Origin: Helicobacter cholecystus
Lineage (GTDB): Bacteria; Campylobacterota; Campylobacteria; Campylobacterales; Helicobacteraceae
NCBI RefSeq assembly: GCF_003364215.1
Contig: NZ_NXLU01000007.1
Coordinates: 1 to 64,000 of the forward strand
Direction of reading: 5' to 3'
Length of the DNA stretch: 64,000 bases
Both the position numbers and the translations under genes were made by a program. Shown here in pieces: positions 34,274 through 43,979 of this stretch; position 1 is the stretch's first letter; every line of letters starts with the position of its first letter. Below the pieces are notes generated by a model. It was not told the DNA's origin. It was given only the letters and a program-made list of their open reading frames with translations, and made no database searches.

Positions 34274-35902
34274 TTAATTGACTAGAGTTTGATTGAGAAA
34301 GGACTGTAGATTAATCTCTTTTCCTAAAATCTGCTGATAGATTATATAGTTTGCTAAAACGATTTGCCCATAGTTTTTGCTCTCTTCATAAGGGATAAGC
34401 TCTAGGCTTAGCCAAGGTTCATATTTTCTATTTTTAATAAAGAGAGTTTTTTTCTCTAAAGTCCTTCTCCAAAATCCAGGACCCCCATTGTAGGCATAGG
34501 CTACAAAAAGAGGATGCTTGAATTCATTTTCAAGCTCGGCTAAATAAAATCTTCCATACTCTAATGCATTTTGAGGGTGGAAGAGATCATCAAGGTTTGC
34601 ATCTTTTTTACCCATAGCTTTTGCAAAAGGTTCGAGGTTAAAAGGCATAATTTGCATCATTCCTAAAGCATAGGAGCTTGAAATAAGTGCAGGCAAGAGA
34701 TTGCTTTCTTGTTTAGCAATAGCATAGGTGAGAGCCTTTTGATGATTACTTTTCCAGTTCAGTAAGGAATCATAGGGCATCAGGAAATAATTGCCTTTAT
34801 ATTTTTTAATGCGATTAAGCATGTAGGCATAGTGTGGAGAGCTTTGAGGATGAGCAAGTTTTTGATCTAAAATTGGTTTAAGTTCATCACCTGTGGGAAT
34901 TTTAATGAGTGAGTCTCTTAGAATTTGCCATTCAAAAGGATTGGTAATATCAAAAGAGGGGGGAACATTTTTTAAATCATCAAGCTTTGAAATAATAGTA
35001 TAAGCAGGTTTAACCTTTAGGGTTTGTGCAGCATAAATAGAGTAGAGATTCACAATAGGGCTTTGTGCAAGTGTTTGAAGATAGTTTTTATCTTGACTAA
35101 TAAGATACTGCCAAAATAAAGCTTTGTCTCTAAAAAGCTGATTTTTTGAGGTCTCAAGGATTAAAGAGAAATATTCTTGTGCTTTTTGTAAATGGTTAGC
35201 TTGGGCTTGTGCAATACCAATAAGAAGAAGAATTTTATCCTCCACTTTTTGGATTGGAGCTTGCAAAATACTCTTTTTAAACTCATTAAATTGATGGGAG
35301 AGGAGGACATATTGGAGCATTTTGTTGAAATTGGGATCATTTTGATTTGCAATTATGGCAAGTTCATTAGCTGGAATATTATGGTTAAAAATAGCTTGGC
35401 GTTGAGCAAGATTAAGCCCATAAAAAATTTCTGAGAAAATTTTTGCATTTTGTGTAGCAAGAATAGCGGGAAGAGGATCTTTAAGGGTGAGAATTTTGAC
35501 CTCTTGGGCGATGATTGGATCAACTTCTTGGAGTTTTTGAATCATTGCCTGTGTTTGCGAGATTGGGAGAGAAGGGATATTTGAAAGTTTTAAACCAAAG
35601 GCAATGCACTCTCCATCGCTTTCTTGAAGCTTCTTAAAATCCATTTGTTTGCAACCAACTTCTTTAGGAAGTTCGTGGATATAACCTTTTTGAGCAATGA
35701 GTTTTTCAATTTTTGGATTTTTTTTATAAACTAAATCATAAGCAACAATAGCTTCTTGGAGTGAAGTTTTGGGATCTTGTAAAAATCTCCAAATATAAAA
35801 ATCTCTCGCAATACCCCTAGGTTTGGTTTGGATGAATTCAAGAGTAATGTCTGAGGCACAAAGTAAGGATAAACATAAAAACATAATTTTCACAATCTTC
35901 AA
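34274..35902 (-). CDS. slt: Soluble lytic murein transglycosylase
   Basis: This periplasmic enzyme (542 aa) cleaves glycan strands and forms 1,6-anhydro-muropeptides. It has a signal peptide (IVKIMFLCLSLLCAS), a long helical superhelix region, and a C-terminal SLT domain with catalytic Glu in AIAKQESNLLP, then ALGMMQIMPFN and AYAYNGGPG. I prefer the TTG at 35902, with AAGG six bases upstream, over the GTG at 35908. It appears to head the run slt-galU-hypothetical-copA-copZ-GT2. Confidence 0.93.
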   Translation of the reverse strand: MKIVKIMFLCLSLLCASDITLEFIQTKPRGIARDFYIWRFLQDPKTSLQEAIVAYDLVYKKNPKIEKLIAQKGYIHELPKEVGCKQMDFKKLQESDGECIAFGLKLSNIPSLPISQTQAMIQKLQEVDPIIAQEVKILTLKDPLPAILATQNAKIFSEIFYGLNLAQRQAIFNHNIPANELAIIANQNDPNFNKMLQYVLLSHQFNEFKKSILQAPIQKVEDKILLLIGIAQAQANHLQKAQEYFSLILETSKNQLFRDKALFWQYLISQDKNYLQTLAQSPIVNLYSIYAAQTLKVKPAYTIISKLDDLKNVPPSFDITNPFEWQILRDSLIKIPTGDELKPILDQKLAHPQSSPHYAYMLNRIKKYKGNYFLMPYDSLLNWKSNHQKALTYAIAKQESNLLPALISSSYALGMMQIMPFNLEPFAKAMGKKDANLDDLFHPQNALEYGRFYLAELENEFKHPLFVAYAYNGGPGFWRRTLEKKTLFIKNRKYEPWLSLELIPYEESKNYGQIVLANYIIYQQILGKEINLQSFLNQTLVN

Positions 35903-35983
35903 AGTCACACCTTAATTTTGGATTCGTGGAAATTCTAACAAAAAAGCTTCAACCTCTAAGTTAGAAAACCTTACGCTTAGAAA

Positions 35984-36421
35984 TTAGAGGATTTTTGAAA
36001 GTTGTGATGAGGCAAAAGTAGGTGAGAAAGAGCTTTCTGCTGGAGATTCTTCCATTTTATCCATAACCCAATCCAAGATAGAAGAGATTTCTTTTCTTTT
36101 GTTTTGGAGAAAAATAAGGAGTTCTTGAGGATTTTTTTGGGTAGATAGGATAGCTAAGTCTTGGATATAAAAATTTTTGCTTTCTCCAAAAAGAAGTAAA
36201 ATAATCTCTTTCCCCATAAGATTATCCCCCATAAAAACACAAGAAATACTGTGGATCTCCTCTTGTTGTTCTATGGCATTAATGGCTTTCTTAAGTGCAC
36301 TGTCAATGGTTTGTAAGCTTCCAATAGCTTGATTAATGTCTTTGATGTTTTTTGCTAGATAGCCTTCAAGGATATCCGCACCGCTTAGATGTTTTTCAAA
36401 AATAGAAAGTGCATTACTCAT
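35984..36421 (-). CDS. Possible FliS export co-chaperone (HP1076-like)
   Basis: This 145-aa protein is largely helical, with a middle stretch SCVFMGDNLMGKEIILLLFG and a Ser-rich C-terminus. I recognise no motif with certainty. It is divergent from and adjacent to csd4, and in H. pylori csd4 (HP1075) neighbours HP1076, the co-chaperone that binds FliS. Size and helical pattern fit that family, so the call rests mainly on position. I chose the ATG at 36421, with AAGG six bases upstream. Confidence 0.5.
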   Translation of the reverse strand: MSNALSIFEKHLSGADILEGYLAKNIKDINQAIGSLQTIDSALKKAINAIEQQEEIHSISCVFMGDNLMGKEIILLLFGESKNFYIQDLAILSTQKNPQELLIFLQNKRKEISSILDWVMDKMEESPAESSFSPTFASSQLSKIL

Positions 36422-36551
36422 AATCAACCTTTGCTTTGATGTGTAACATATTCAAAGAAAGTAAGCATTTTTTATTCCTTCTTTTTGTTGGGTATTTTTT
36501 TATTGGTTTTATTGATAATATTTGATTGATATTTTATGACTAGGATTTTAT

Positions 36552-37862
36552 TTGAGAAATTTAATATTTATGATATGGCTCTGTTTATCTTTAAACGCAG
36601 AAGTGATTGATTTTAGTTTAATTAAGATGTCTTCACAATCCAAAACTTCCCCACATATTCTTCTTATTGGGGGGATTCAAGGAGATGAGCCTGGCGGGTT
36701 TAATGCTCTTAATCTTTTTTTGCAACACTATACAATTAAGCAGGGTGAAGTATGGGTAATTCCCAATCTTAATGCTCATAGCATTTTGCAAAATCATCGT
36801 GGGATTTATGGAGATATGAATCGTAAATTTAAAACACTTCAAGTTAATGATCCTGAATATCCGATCATTGAGCGCTTAAAAAAGATTATTTTAGATGATG
36901 AAATTGAATTTATTTTTCATCTCCATGATGGGAGTGGTTTTTATAGGGAAAAATTTATTTCAAATACACTCAACCCCAATCGTTGGGGAAACTGTTCCAT
37001 TATTGATCAAGCAAAATTAAATGGCGCAAAGTATGGAGATTTACTGCACTATTCTCAAAATATTGTTAAGCATATCAATCAAAATGCACTTAAAGATTTG
37101 CATCTATATCGTGTGAGAAATACCCATACAGCAAAAGAAGATAAGGAGATGGAAAAGAGTCTTACATTTTTTGCTGTGCAAAATAATAAGGGGGCAATAG
37201 CCAATGAAGCCAGCAAAAACCTCTCTGTTGCCGAGCGCGTGTATTATCATCTTTTGGCTATTGAGGGAATGCTAGAAACGATTGGGGTTAAATTTGATCG
37301 TAATTTTGCATTAACACCTAAAAATGTTCAAAAACTTATTGATGATAAAAATGCAAGGATTCAAATTACAGATTTAATTACGCTTCCTATGATGGGATTA
37401 AAAAAAAAGATTTCATATTTTCCGCTCCCTTCTAAAGATATTGCCAGTATCGCTATAAAATCTAATCATTATATTGTGGGAATGCTTAAAAAAAATAATG
37501 TTATTTTGCTTAAATATGGTAATCGTGTTGTTACCCAATTCTCTCCGCTGTATCTTGAATTTTCTAAAGAGAAAATTACCCTAGATTTCGAAGTTGATGG
37601 AGAAAGAAAAGAAGTGAGAGTAGGTGAAATTCTTAAAGTGAAAAATAACTTTAAGGTTGTTTTGCCTAAAGATTCTCATTTGAGGGTTAATATTATTGGA
37701 TTTTCTCCCAATAACAATCCTTCCACTGAAGCTAATCTTAATGTCAAACTTACATCAATGATAAAAGCATATTCCATTGATATTGCACAAAAACAATATA
37801 GGGTTGAAATCTATAGAGGAAAAGTTTTTATGGGGATGGTGATTGTGGAGTTTGATAGCTAG
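36552..37862 (+). CDS. csd4: Cell-shape peptidoglycan DL-carboxypeptidase Csd4/Pgp1
   Basis: Csd4 (436 aa) trims uncrosslinked tripeptides to dipeptides in the periplasm and is needed for helical shape. It has a signal peptide (about residues 1-16) and an M14-like fold with the unusual zinc ligands Gln43 and Glu46 (GGIQGDEPGG) and His125 (FHLHDGSGF). The likely catalytic Glu219 is in ANEASKN. These match Gln46, Glu49, His128 and Glu222 of H. pylori Csd4. The TTG at 36552 follows AGGA. An A9 and an A8 tract occur in the C-terminal half. Confidence 0.93.
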   Translation: MRNLIFMIWLCLSLNAEVIDFSLIKMSSQSKTSPHILLIGGIQGDEPGGFNALNLFLQHYTIKQGEVWVIPNLNAHSILQNHRGIYGDMNRKFKTLQVNDPEYPIIERLKKIILDDEIEFIFHLHDGSGFYREKFISNTLNPNRWGNCSIIDQAKLNGAKYGDLLHYSQNIVKHINQNALKDLHLYRVRNTHTAKEDKEMEKSLTFFAVQNNKGAIANEASKNLSVAERVYYHLLAIEGMLETIGVKFDRNFALTPKNVQKLIDDKNARIQITDLITLPMMGLKKKISYFPLPSKDIASIAIKSNHYIVGMLKKNNVILLKYGNRVVTQFSPLYLEFSKEKITLDFEVDGERKEVRVGEILKVKNNFKVVLPKDSHLRVNIIGFSPNNNPSTEANLNVKLTSMIKAYSIDIAQKQYRVEIYRGKVFMGMVIVEFDS

Positions 37863-37879
37863 CAAGAAAGTCTTGCTAG
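37859..37879. terminator. Hairpin between csd4 and hsrA
   Basis: CTAGCAAGA at 37859-37867 pairs perfectly with TCTTGCTAG at 37871-37879 around a 3-base loop. It begins at the csd4 stop codon and lies between two convergent genes. The downstream plus-strand sequence is only moderately T-rich, so it is a likely but not ideal intrinsic terminator. Confidence 0.5.
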
Positions 37880-37891
37880 GAGAATCTTCTA

Positions 37892-38563
37892 TTATTTCTT
37901 CTTAGGATAGCAGAAGCGATAACCCCTTCTTCTTACAGTCTCAATGGTTGTAATTCCCAAAGGTTTGTCAATCTTTTGTCGAATTTGATTAATCGCTACT
38001 TCAATAACATTTGGAGTTACAAGCTCAGGCTCTTCCCAAATTGCATCTAAGAGCTGTTCTTTTGAAACGATTTGATCTTTATGACGTGCAAGATGAGTGA
38101 GAACTTCAAATGGCTTACCCTTAACTTCTAATCCTTTATTTTTAAAAGTTACACGCTCTTCTGTTGGATTGATTGAGAGATCGCCAATCTCGATTGCAGA
38201 ATTACCCCAAAATCTTAAGTGTGCTTCAATTCTTGCAAGCAAGATATCAAAGTCAATTGGTTTAACAATAAAGTCATCAGCACCTTTTTTTAAAGCCGTA
38301 ATTTCATATTCTTTGACCTTTTTAGATGATAAAACAATGATGGGAGTTTTAGGCATTGCATCTTTGATAGAAGGAATTAAGTCAGTTGCAGTTCCATCAG
38401 GTAAGACATAATTCATAATCACAAGATCATAGTTTCTAATTCCAGAGAAGTATTCCCCATCTTTAATACTCTCTGCAACATCAGTTTGATAGCCAAACTC
38501 ATTAAGTATTTCACTGAGTGTTCTATGGAGTGTTGGTTCGTCTTCAATGATCAAAATTCTCAT
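37892..38563 (-). CDS. hsrA: Essential orphan response regulator HsrA/CosR (HP1043-like)
   Basis: This 223-aa OmpR-type regulator has an N-terminal receiver and a C-terminal winged helix (ELVTPNVIEVAINQIRQKID, TVRRRGYRFCYPKK). The phospho-acceptor position is Asn51 instead of Asp (VIMNYVLPDG), while the acidic pocket (Glu7, Asp8, Glu9) remains, so it acts without classical phosphorylation. H. pylori HP1043 and C. jejuni CosR are essential and control metabolism and oxidative stress. No partner kinase gene adjoins it. AAGGA precedes the ATG. Confidence 0.94.
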   Translation of the reverse strand: MRILIIEDEPTLHRTLSEILNEFGYQTDVAESIKDGEYFSGIRNYDLVIMNYVLPDGTATDLIPSIKDAMPKTPIIVLSSKKVKEYEITALKKGADDFIVKPIDFDILLARIEAHLRFWGNSAIEIGDLSINPTEERVTFKNKGLEVKGKPFEVLTHLARHKDQIVSKEQLLDAIWEEPELVTPNVIEVAINQIRQKIDKPLGITTIETVRRRGYRFCYPKKK

Positions 38564-38631
38564 TATGTTTCCTTATATTTTAAGATGTATTTAAGCGATT
38601 ATATCACACTATTTGTGATTTTAATATTTTG

Positions 38632-41148
38632 TTAAACATAATCAAGAATTGACATTTTGTGAATTTTGCTTGATGAATTTAAGACCGCATCATAGTTGGT
38701 GCTAAGATTAGAAAATTTATTATAAGCCTCTGCAATATCTGCCCCAATATTCTCTCCTCTTAAACTTTGCACCTGATTCATTAAAACCTCATTTTTTGTA
38801 ATAGAGGATTCAAAACTCTTTCCATAAGAACCATTAAGAGCAATCATTTTTTCTACATGATCACCTAGATGCTTAAGGGCATTAAGACTATTTTGAATCC
38901 CAATATTTCTCATATTGCTATTGTAAGAGGTGGGGAATTCATCAGGTCGGTAGATTCCATCCCTAACTGCTTTGATTGCAACATCTAAAGAATCAAAGAA
39001 ATTAATTTGAGGCTTGTCAATTGTGAGGGCATTATTGGCATGAAGCAATAAGCCATTTTCTGTCTCTCTGATACTCTCTTGAGAAAAATCATCACTTTGA
39101 GTATCTGACATTGAAAATTCCATATTACTCATTGATCTTGTGCGATCGTGGATTTCAATTTGCCCATTTTCATTGAGCATAATCTCTATGCGACTAGCAG
39201 CCTGTGTGCTGATCTCTTCATAGAGTTCTTTCTGTTCTACGCTGTAGTTTTCAGGATTATTAAGCAATTTTTGATATCTTGCCTCATCTTGATTGGAATA
39301 ATTTAGGGCAATAGCAAGCGTGTCCATAAGTTGTCGATAAGAAATATTTTCAGGGCGTGCAATGCTTGCCTTACCCTTTTCATTAAGATTAACAATAGGG
39401 ATTTTGTATTCTTTAAGATTTTGAGGAGTAGAATCTTTTGAAGGCAGTACAAGATAGCATCCTGCTTTTTCAAAAAGCATCTTTGCCTTTACTTCTACGC
39501 CATTATGATCTTTAAGATGAAGCGTGTAGGTTTTTCCCTCAAGATTTCCAGCCACATCTATAAGTCTTGTTTCATCTGTGGCATATCCATCTTTTCCTAA
39601 GATAACCTGAGAGATATTGGAAGTCAGTTTTGAGCCATGTTTTTCAAAGAATACATCATCATATGTATTGTGAAAATCAGTTTTAATTCCATTGGTGAGG
39701 AAATTATTTTTATCTGCGGTAGAAAGTGTAAGGTTGATTTTTGATGCAACATTATTTTTCTTTGCATCCAAATCTATAATCAAGAGCTTTCCATTGGCAA
39801 TTTCAGCTTGGACGTTATATCCATTATTTTGATAAAAAGTTTCAATATCTTTAAGAACATCAATGATTTTTGCATCTTTGGTGTTGAAAGTAAGAACTTG
39901 TGGTTTTTTATCTTCATCTTTAAATTGGCCATCAAAGTGAATGCTGAAAATCTCTGAATCAAAGATTTCGCTTAAATCCGTATTGCTATTTGCTGGAACT
40001 TTTGTTTTTTGAGAAATAAAAGTTACAGGAATTTCGACTTGATATTGCTTATAAGTATCTAGAAGACTCTGGATAGAAGAAATTTGTTTATTGCTAATAT
40101 ATGGGCTTTTCTGAAAGCTTATAACCTTTGCCCCTAGAGTTGGGAGAGTGCTCACATCATCAACATCTTTATTACTTGCAATAAGATTAAAGCTAAGATT
40201 TGAACTTCCATCTACAAGAGATTTGATCTCAATCTCCCCCCAAGGATTCAGTGTTACATCAACTACCTTTGAGGCTTGATTATTTCCAAATTCTCTTCCA
40301 ATGCGATCAAGCAAATCACTCACCTTTGTTGCATTATCTGGAGAAATATAAGATTGCTCAAGTGTAAATTTAGATTTAAAGCGACTCCCATCTGGACGGA
40401 TTCCACGTAAATAAAAAGTCATAGGTTCATCATTGCTGGTAATGTCATCATTGTCACCCATTAAATCACGCAATGTGTCTGTTGATTTGATAAATACCTC
40501 TGTAGGAACCTCATCTTTATTGAGTTTATCCATAATATTTGGGTGAAGTTTGCTTTGATTGTATTTTTTAATATTTCCTGTAACAGAAGTGCTATAGTCC
40601 TTGTCATTCCCTAAAAAGAGATCGCTTCCAGGGATATTATAAGGGATCATAACATTGGGACCAATAACAGCTTCAAGTTTTTGATTATTGCCTTTATATT
40701 GTCCATCTTGTCCAATGGGGGGATTTTTAATCTTTGTTCCACCAAAAAGATATTCTCCTCCAATCGAAGTATTAGCAATATTCATCATATGGGCTTTAAG
40801 AACGGCAAGCTCATTTGCAATGGCAGCTCTTGAAGTTGGGGATTGGGGTTGATTGGCAACTTGTAAGAGTTTTGTATTAAAATCAAGGATAGCTTTTGAG
40901 AGCTCTTGGAGTGCCTTATCAGAGTTGATTGTATTGTTATAAGCATTGCGTGCAACATCAATATTTTGCTGAAGTGTAGTTTCTTGATAGCCAAGTTGGA
41001 GATCTTTATTATAAACACGACTGTCTTCATAGCTGTGTTGAATCTTTTTCCCAGATGCAATTTTTGCATTCAGTTCATTTAATCTTGATTGTAAAGAATC
41101 TTGTGAACCGCTGATTTGGTTGTATTTTGTCCCAAAAGTTACACGCAT
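38632..41148 (-). CDS. flgL: Flagellar hook-filament junction protein FlgL (giant form)
   Basis: FlgL (838 aa) joins hook and filament. The N-terminal (MRVTFGTKYNQISGSQDSLQ) and C-terminal (SLRGENIGADIAEAYNKF) segments match the flagellin-like coiled-coil ends of the family. The central 600 residues form a large, presumably surface-exposed insert; enterobacterial FlgL is only about 317 aa, while H. pylori FlgL is also over 800. I place the start at the ATG at 41148, where homology begins, instead of 17 codons upstream. A sigma-54-type promoter lies 80 bases upstream. Confidence 0.92.
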   Translation of the reverse strand: MRVTFGTKYNQISGSQDSLQSRLNELNAKIASGKKIQHSYEDSRVYNKDLQLGYQETTLQQNIDVARNAYNNTINSDKALQELSKAILDFNTKLLQVANQPQSPTSRAAIANELAVLKAHMMNIANTSIGGEYLFGGTKIKNPPIGQDGQYKGNNQKLEAVIGPNVMIPYNIPGSDLFLGNDKDYSTSVTGNIKKYNQSKLHPNIMDKLNKDEVPTEVFIKSTDTLRDLMGDNDDITSNDEPMTFYLRGIRPDGSRFKSKFTLEQSYISPDNATKVSDLLDRIGREFGNNQASKVVDVTLNPWGEIEIKSLVDGSSNLSFNLIASNKDVDDVSTLPTLGAKVISFQKSPYISNKQISSIQSLLDTYKQYQVEIPVTFISQKTKVPANSNTDLSEIFDSEIFSIHFDGQFKDEDKKPQVLTFNTKDAKIIDVLKDIETFYQNNGYNVQAEIANGKLLIIDLDAKKNNVASKINLTLSTADKNNFLTNGIKTDFHNTYDDVFFEKHGSKLTSNISQVILGKDGYATDETRLIDVAGNLEGKTYTLHLKDHNGVEVKAKMLFEKAGCYLVLPSKDSTPQNLKEYKIPIVNLNEKGKASIARPENISYRQLMDTLAIALNYSNQDEARYQKLLNNPENYSVEQKELYEEISTQAASRIEIMLNENGQIEIHDRTRSMSNMEFSMSDTQSDDFSQESIRETENGLLLHANNALTIDKPQINFFDSLDVAIKAVRDGIYRPDEFPTSYNSNMRNIGIQNSLNALKHLGDHVEKMIALNGSYGKSFESSITKNEVLMNQVQSLRGENIGADIAEAYNKFSNLSTNYDAVLNSSSKIHKMSILDYV

Positions 41149-41226
41149 TTTACTTATCCATCCTTTAATCACCCTTATATTGCTAATTAAATATAGCAAC
41201 TTCCATTTTACTAAAACTACATCGAC

Positions 41227-41243
41227 AGCAAAAAGAATTCCTT
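41227..41243 (-). promoter_or_regulatory. Sigma-54 (RpoN) type promoter for flgL
   Basis: The minus strand reads AAGGAATTCTTTTTGCT, with GG and GC exactly ten bases apart, close to the consensus TGGAAC-N5-TTGC. FlgL is a known RpoN-class gene in H. pylori. The start at 41148 is about 80 bases downstream. Confidence 0.72.
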
Positions 41244-41307
41244 AAAAAACAAAATAAAGAGTTTGAGAAATTTATCATTTTTATTTCGAAAAATAGACAA
41301 AAAATAT

Positions 41308-41313
41308 TATAAT
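41308..41313 (+). promoter_or_regulatory. -10 box for rplU and the downstream run
   Basis: A perfect TATAAT follows an A/T-rich stretch, leaving a leader of about 80 bases before rplU. The leader contains a small hairpin (AGCAC at 41348-41352 with GTGCT at 41360-41364), which could be a ribosomal-protein leader element. This is the first promoter of the 17-kb same-strand run. Confidence 0.6.
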
Positions 41314-41402
41314 CTGAACTTTGTTTTTAGTGAAAGCTAGGAGCAGCAGCACTGACTCTGTGCTTTATAAAAAGAGTTAAATTAAAACCCAAGGAAGCAA
41401 CG

Positions 41403-41714
41403 ATGTATGCAGTGTTTAAGAATGGAGGCAAACAATACAAGGTGCAAGAGGGAGATATCATTCTTCTTGATAAAATGAGCCTTGAGCCAAAGTCAAAGAT
41501 ACAATTGCAAGAAGTACTTGCAATTGTAGATGGTGAAAAAAGTAAGTTAGGAACCCCTTTTATTTCAGGTGCTCTTATTGAGGCGGAAGTCATCAATGAG
41601 GGGCGAGCAAAAAAAGTGATTACCTTTAAAAAACGAAGAAGAAAAGACAGCAAAGTCAAAAGAGGTTTTAGAAGAGATTTCACTCGCATTAGAATTATTA
41701 AAATTGTAGGATAA
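41403..41714 (+). CDS. rplU: 50S ribosomal protein L21
   Basis: The 103-aa protein begins [18 protein letters not shown], the L21 signature, and ends in the basic [19 protein letters not shown] tail. A Shine-Dalgarno AAGGAAG precedes the ATG. rpmA follows after 14 bases, the usual L21-L27 pair. Confidence 0.98.
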   Translation: MYAVFKNGGKQYKVQEGDIILLDKMSLEPKSKIQLQEVLAIVDGEKSKLGTPFISGALIEAEVINEGRAKKVITFKKRRRKDSKVKRGFRRDFTRIRIIKIVG

Positions 41715-41728
41715 GGAAGGAGTAAGAT

Positions 41729-41983
41729 ATGGCTCACAAGAAAGGTCAGGGTAGTACACAAAATAATAGAGATTCAGCAGGTCGTCGCTTAGGCGTTAAA
41801 AAATTTGGATCCCAGTTTGTTAGAGCAGGAAATATTATTATTCGACAAAGAGGAACAAAAGTACATGCTGGAAATAATGTAGGTATGGGAAAAGATCATA
41901 CAATTTATGCATTAATTGATGGTGTTGTAAAATTTGAACAAAAAAGTAAGGACAGAAAGAAAGTTTCTGTTTATCCTGCTTAA
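41729..41983 (+). CDS. rpmA: 50S ribosomal protein L27
   Basis: The 84-aa protein begins [20 protein letters not shown] and contains [20 protein letters not shown], both diagnostic of L27. It starts directly with the MAHKK form, without the cleavable N-terminal extension found in Firmicutes. Confidence 0.98.
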   Translation: MAHKKGQGSTQNNRDSAGRRLGVKKFGSQFVRAGNIIIRQRGTKVHAGNNVGMGKDHTIYALIDGVVKFEQKSKDRKKVSVYPA

Positions 41984-42003
41984 TCCACTTTTTAGGTTGG
42001 CAA

Positions 42004-42918
42004 ATGACATACCGATGGCCTGAGTTTTCTGCACTCTTTGGAAAACTCAGCGATCGGATAGGTTTTGAGAGCAAATCCTATTTTTTTAAACAATATATTC
42101 GTTTTACTCTTCGTAATTTTTTAGCAAGAAAACAAATCAGTCCTTTTGTAGATTTTGTCAATCAGCACCCCAGAAGAATTGCTTTGTTTTCTAAGCATTT
42201 GGGCCAAGACTACTGGATTGTAAGTAAAGATTTTTTAAATGCAAAATTTTGTGCTTCAGAGAGATTGAAATATATCAAATATAATCTTATTGCAATCGAA
42301 GAATTGTTGAGTGATGAACTTTTTTACAGACTTCTTAATGGGGAGCAGGTAGTGGTTTATACTCTGTCTTGGGGGTTAGAATGTGTTCTGACTTTTAACG
42401 GAGCATTTGAGGAGGGGTTTTTGGCTATAAGATTAAGAAGCGATGGATTAACCTTTTATCACTGCTCAATTGCCTTTGCTCCTTTTAGGGGTAAGAGGGT
42501 AATTTTTATTCCCTGTATGCAAGGTCTTGGCAATACCCAAGAAGTGCGAAATAAAATCAAGGAGAGTACAAAGAAGAATTTTGGGATTCGACCTCAGAAT
42601 CTTCTTTTAGAAACATTAAGGATTTTAGGGAAGTTTTGGGGGGATTCAACTATTCTAGCAGTGAGGCAAACCCAACAAGTTCGCTATAAACCCTTGGGTA
42701 AAAGAAATTATTTTGTAGATTATGATGAAATGTGGAAAGATTTGGGGGGAGAACTTGATGGAGAGTATTACAAACTTATTGATGTAAAGAGAAAAGATTT
42801 AAATGAGATTCCAAGTCAAAAACGGTCAATGTATAAGAAACGCTTTGCACTTTTGGAAGAGTTACAAGAAAGCTTAGGAAATAATTTTAGAAATATAGGA
42901 TTAAAAGAATGTTTGTAG
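42004..42918 (+). CDS. DUF535 / VirK-YbjX family protein
   Basis: This 304-aa cytoplasmic-looking protein matches the DUF535 family (VirK, YbjX), with [18 protein letters not shown] near residue 55 and a late RVR-like run [20 protein letters not shown]. VirK homologues are linked to virulence and resistance to antimicrobial peptides in enteric bacteria, but the biochemical role is unknown. It lies between rpmA and obg, where C. jejuni as I recall has no gene, and its stop overlaps the obg start by 10 bases. No clear Shine-Dalgarno precedes the ATG. Confidence 0.75.
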   Translation: MTYRWPEFSALFGKLSDRIGFESKSYFFKQYIRFTLRNFLARKQISPFVDFVNQHPRRIALFSKHLGQDYWIVSKDFLNAKFCASERLKYIKYNLIAIEELLSDELFYRLLNGEQVVVYTLSWGLECVLTFNGAFEEGFLAIRLRSDGLTFYHCSIAFAPFRGKRVIFIPCMQGLGNTQEVRNKIKESTKKNFGIRPQNLLLETLRILGKFWGDSTILAVRQTQQVRYKPLGKRNYFVDYDEMWKDLGGELDGEYYKLIDVKRKDLNEIPSQKRSMYKKRFALLEELQESLGNNFRNIGLKECL

Positions 42919-43979
42919 ATTGTGTAGATATTTTTGTCTCTTCAGGAAAAGGAGGGGCAGGAGCTGTAAGCTTTAGAAGAGAAAAATTTGTCATTCAAGG
43001 TGGGCCTGATGGGGGAGATGGGGGAAGAGGAGGGAGTGTATTTTTTGAAGTTGATAACAATAGTGATACTCTCTCAAAATTTCGAGGAGCTAAACACTAT
43101 AAAGCAGAAAATGGCCGACCTGGTGAGGGGAAGAACAAAACAGGGCGAAGTGGGGAGGATCTAATTATTAAAGTTCCTGCTGGAACGCAAGTTTTTGATG
43201 AAGAAAATGGAGAATTGCTTTTGGATTTGAAAGAGGGGAGACATTTATTATTTGAAGGAGGAAAAGGAGGACTAGGCAATGCAAGATTTAAAAACTCAGT
43301 CAATCAACGTCCAACTTATGCACAACAAGGTATTTCTGGACAAAAAGCCCATTTACGCTTAGAGCTCAAACTTATTGCTGATGTTGGACTTGTAGGATTC
43401 CCAAATGTGGGGAAATCGACTTTAATTTCTGCTCTTTCAAATGCAAAACCCCAGATTGCAAATTATGAATTTACAACACTTGTACCGAATTTAGGTGTTG
43501 TTGATGTGGGTGATTTTGATAGCTTTGTGATGGCTGATATTCCTGGAATTATTGATGGTGCAAGTGAAGGAAGGGGATTAGGAATTGATTTTTTACGCCA
43601 TATTGAGAGAACCAAGATGCTTTTATTTGTTTTAGATTGTGTAAATTATCGCACTTTAATTCAGCAGTATGAATATTTAAGAGTGGAGTTAGAGAAATTT
43701 TCACAAGAGCTTAGCATTCGTCCTTTTGGGATTGTATTAAGTAAAATTGATATTGCTGGGGATTTGTCCTTACAAATTAAGGAATTTTTGGAATTCTTAA
43801 AATTACCCCAACTTGAATATAAAGGAAGTGTATATGCTGCTGAGAGAATAAGGGGAGAGTTTGAGCTTGAAAAACCACACCATGCTCTTTTTGTCCTCCC
43901 CATCTCTTCAGCATTAAGCACTAATCTTTCCACCCTCAAACTTTTTCTTTCTAAATCTTTAAAAGAGAGTGAGCAATGA
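42909..43979 (+). CDS. obg: Obg-family ribosome-assembly GTPase
   Basis: Obg (356 aa) is an essential GTPase linked to 50S maturation and stress. The Gly-rich Obg fold ([16 protein letters not shown], about residues 33-48) is followed by the G domain with [27 protein letters not shown] and the LSKID motif. It overlaps the VirK-like gene and proB. Confidence 0.97.
   Translation: MFVDCVDIFVSSGKGGAGAVSFRREKFVIQGGPDGGDGGRGGSVFFEVDNNSDTLSKFRGAKHYKAENGRPGEGKNKTGRSGEDLIIKVPAGTQVFDEENGELLLDLKEGRHLLFEGGKGGLGNARFKNSVNQRPTYAQQGISGQKAHLRLELKLIADVGLVGFPNVGKSTLISALSNAKPQIANYEFTTLVPNLGVVDVGDFDSFVMADIPGIIDGASEGRGLGIDFLRHIERTKMLLFVLDCVNYRTLIQQYEYLRVELEKFSQELSIRPFGIVLSKIDIAGDLSLQIKEFLEFLKLPQLEYKGSVYAAERIRGEFELEKPHHALFVLPISSALSTNLSTLKLFLSKSLKESEQ

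Noticed and set aside
36428-36551. Possible small gene between the co-chaperone-like gene and csd4
   Set aside because: The 124 bases are A/T-rich, hold the divergent promoters, and contain no frame with a start and ribosome binding site.
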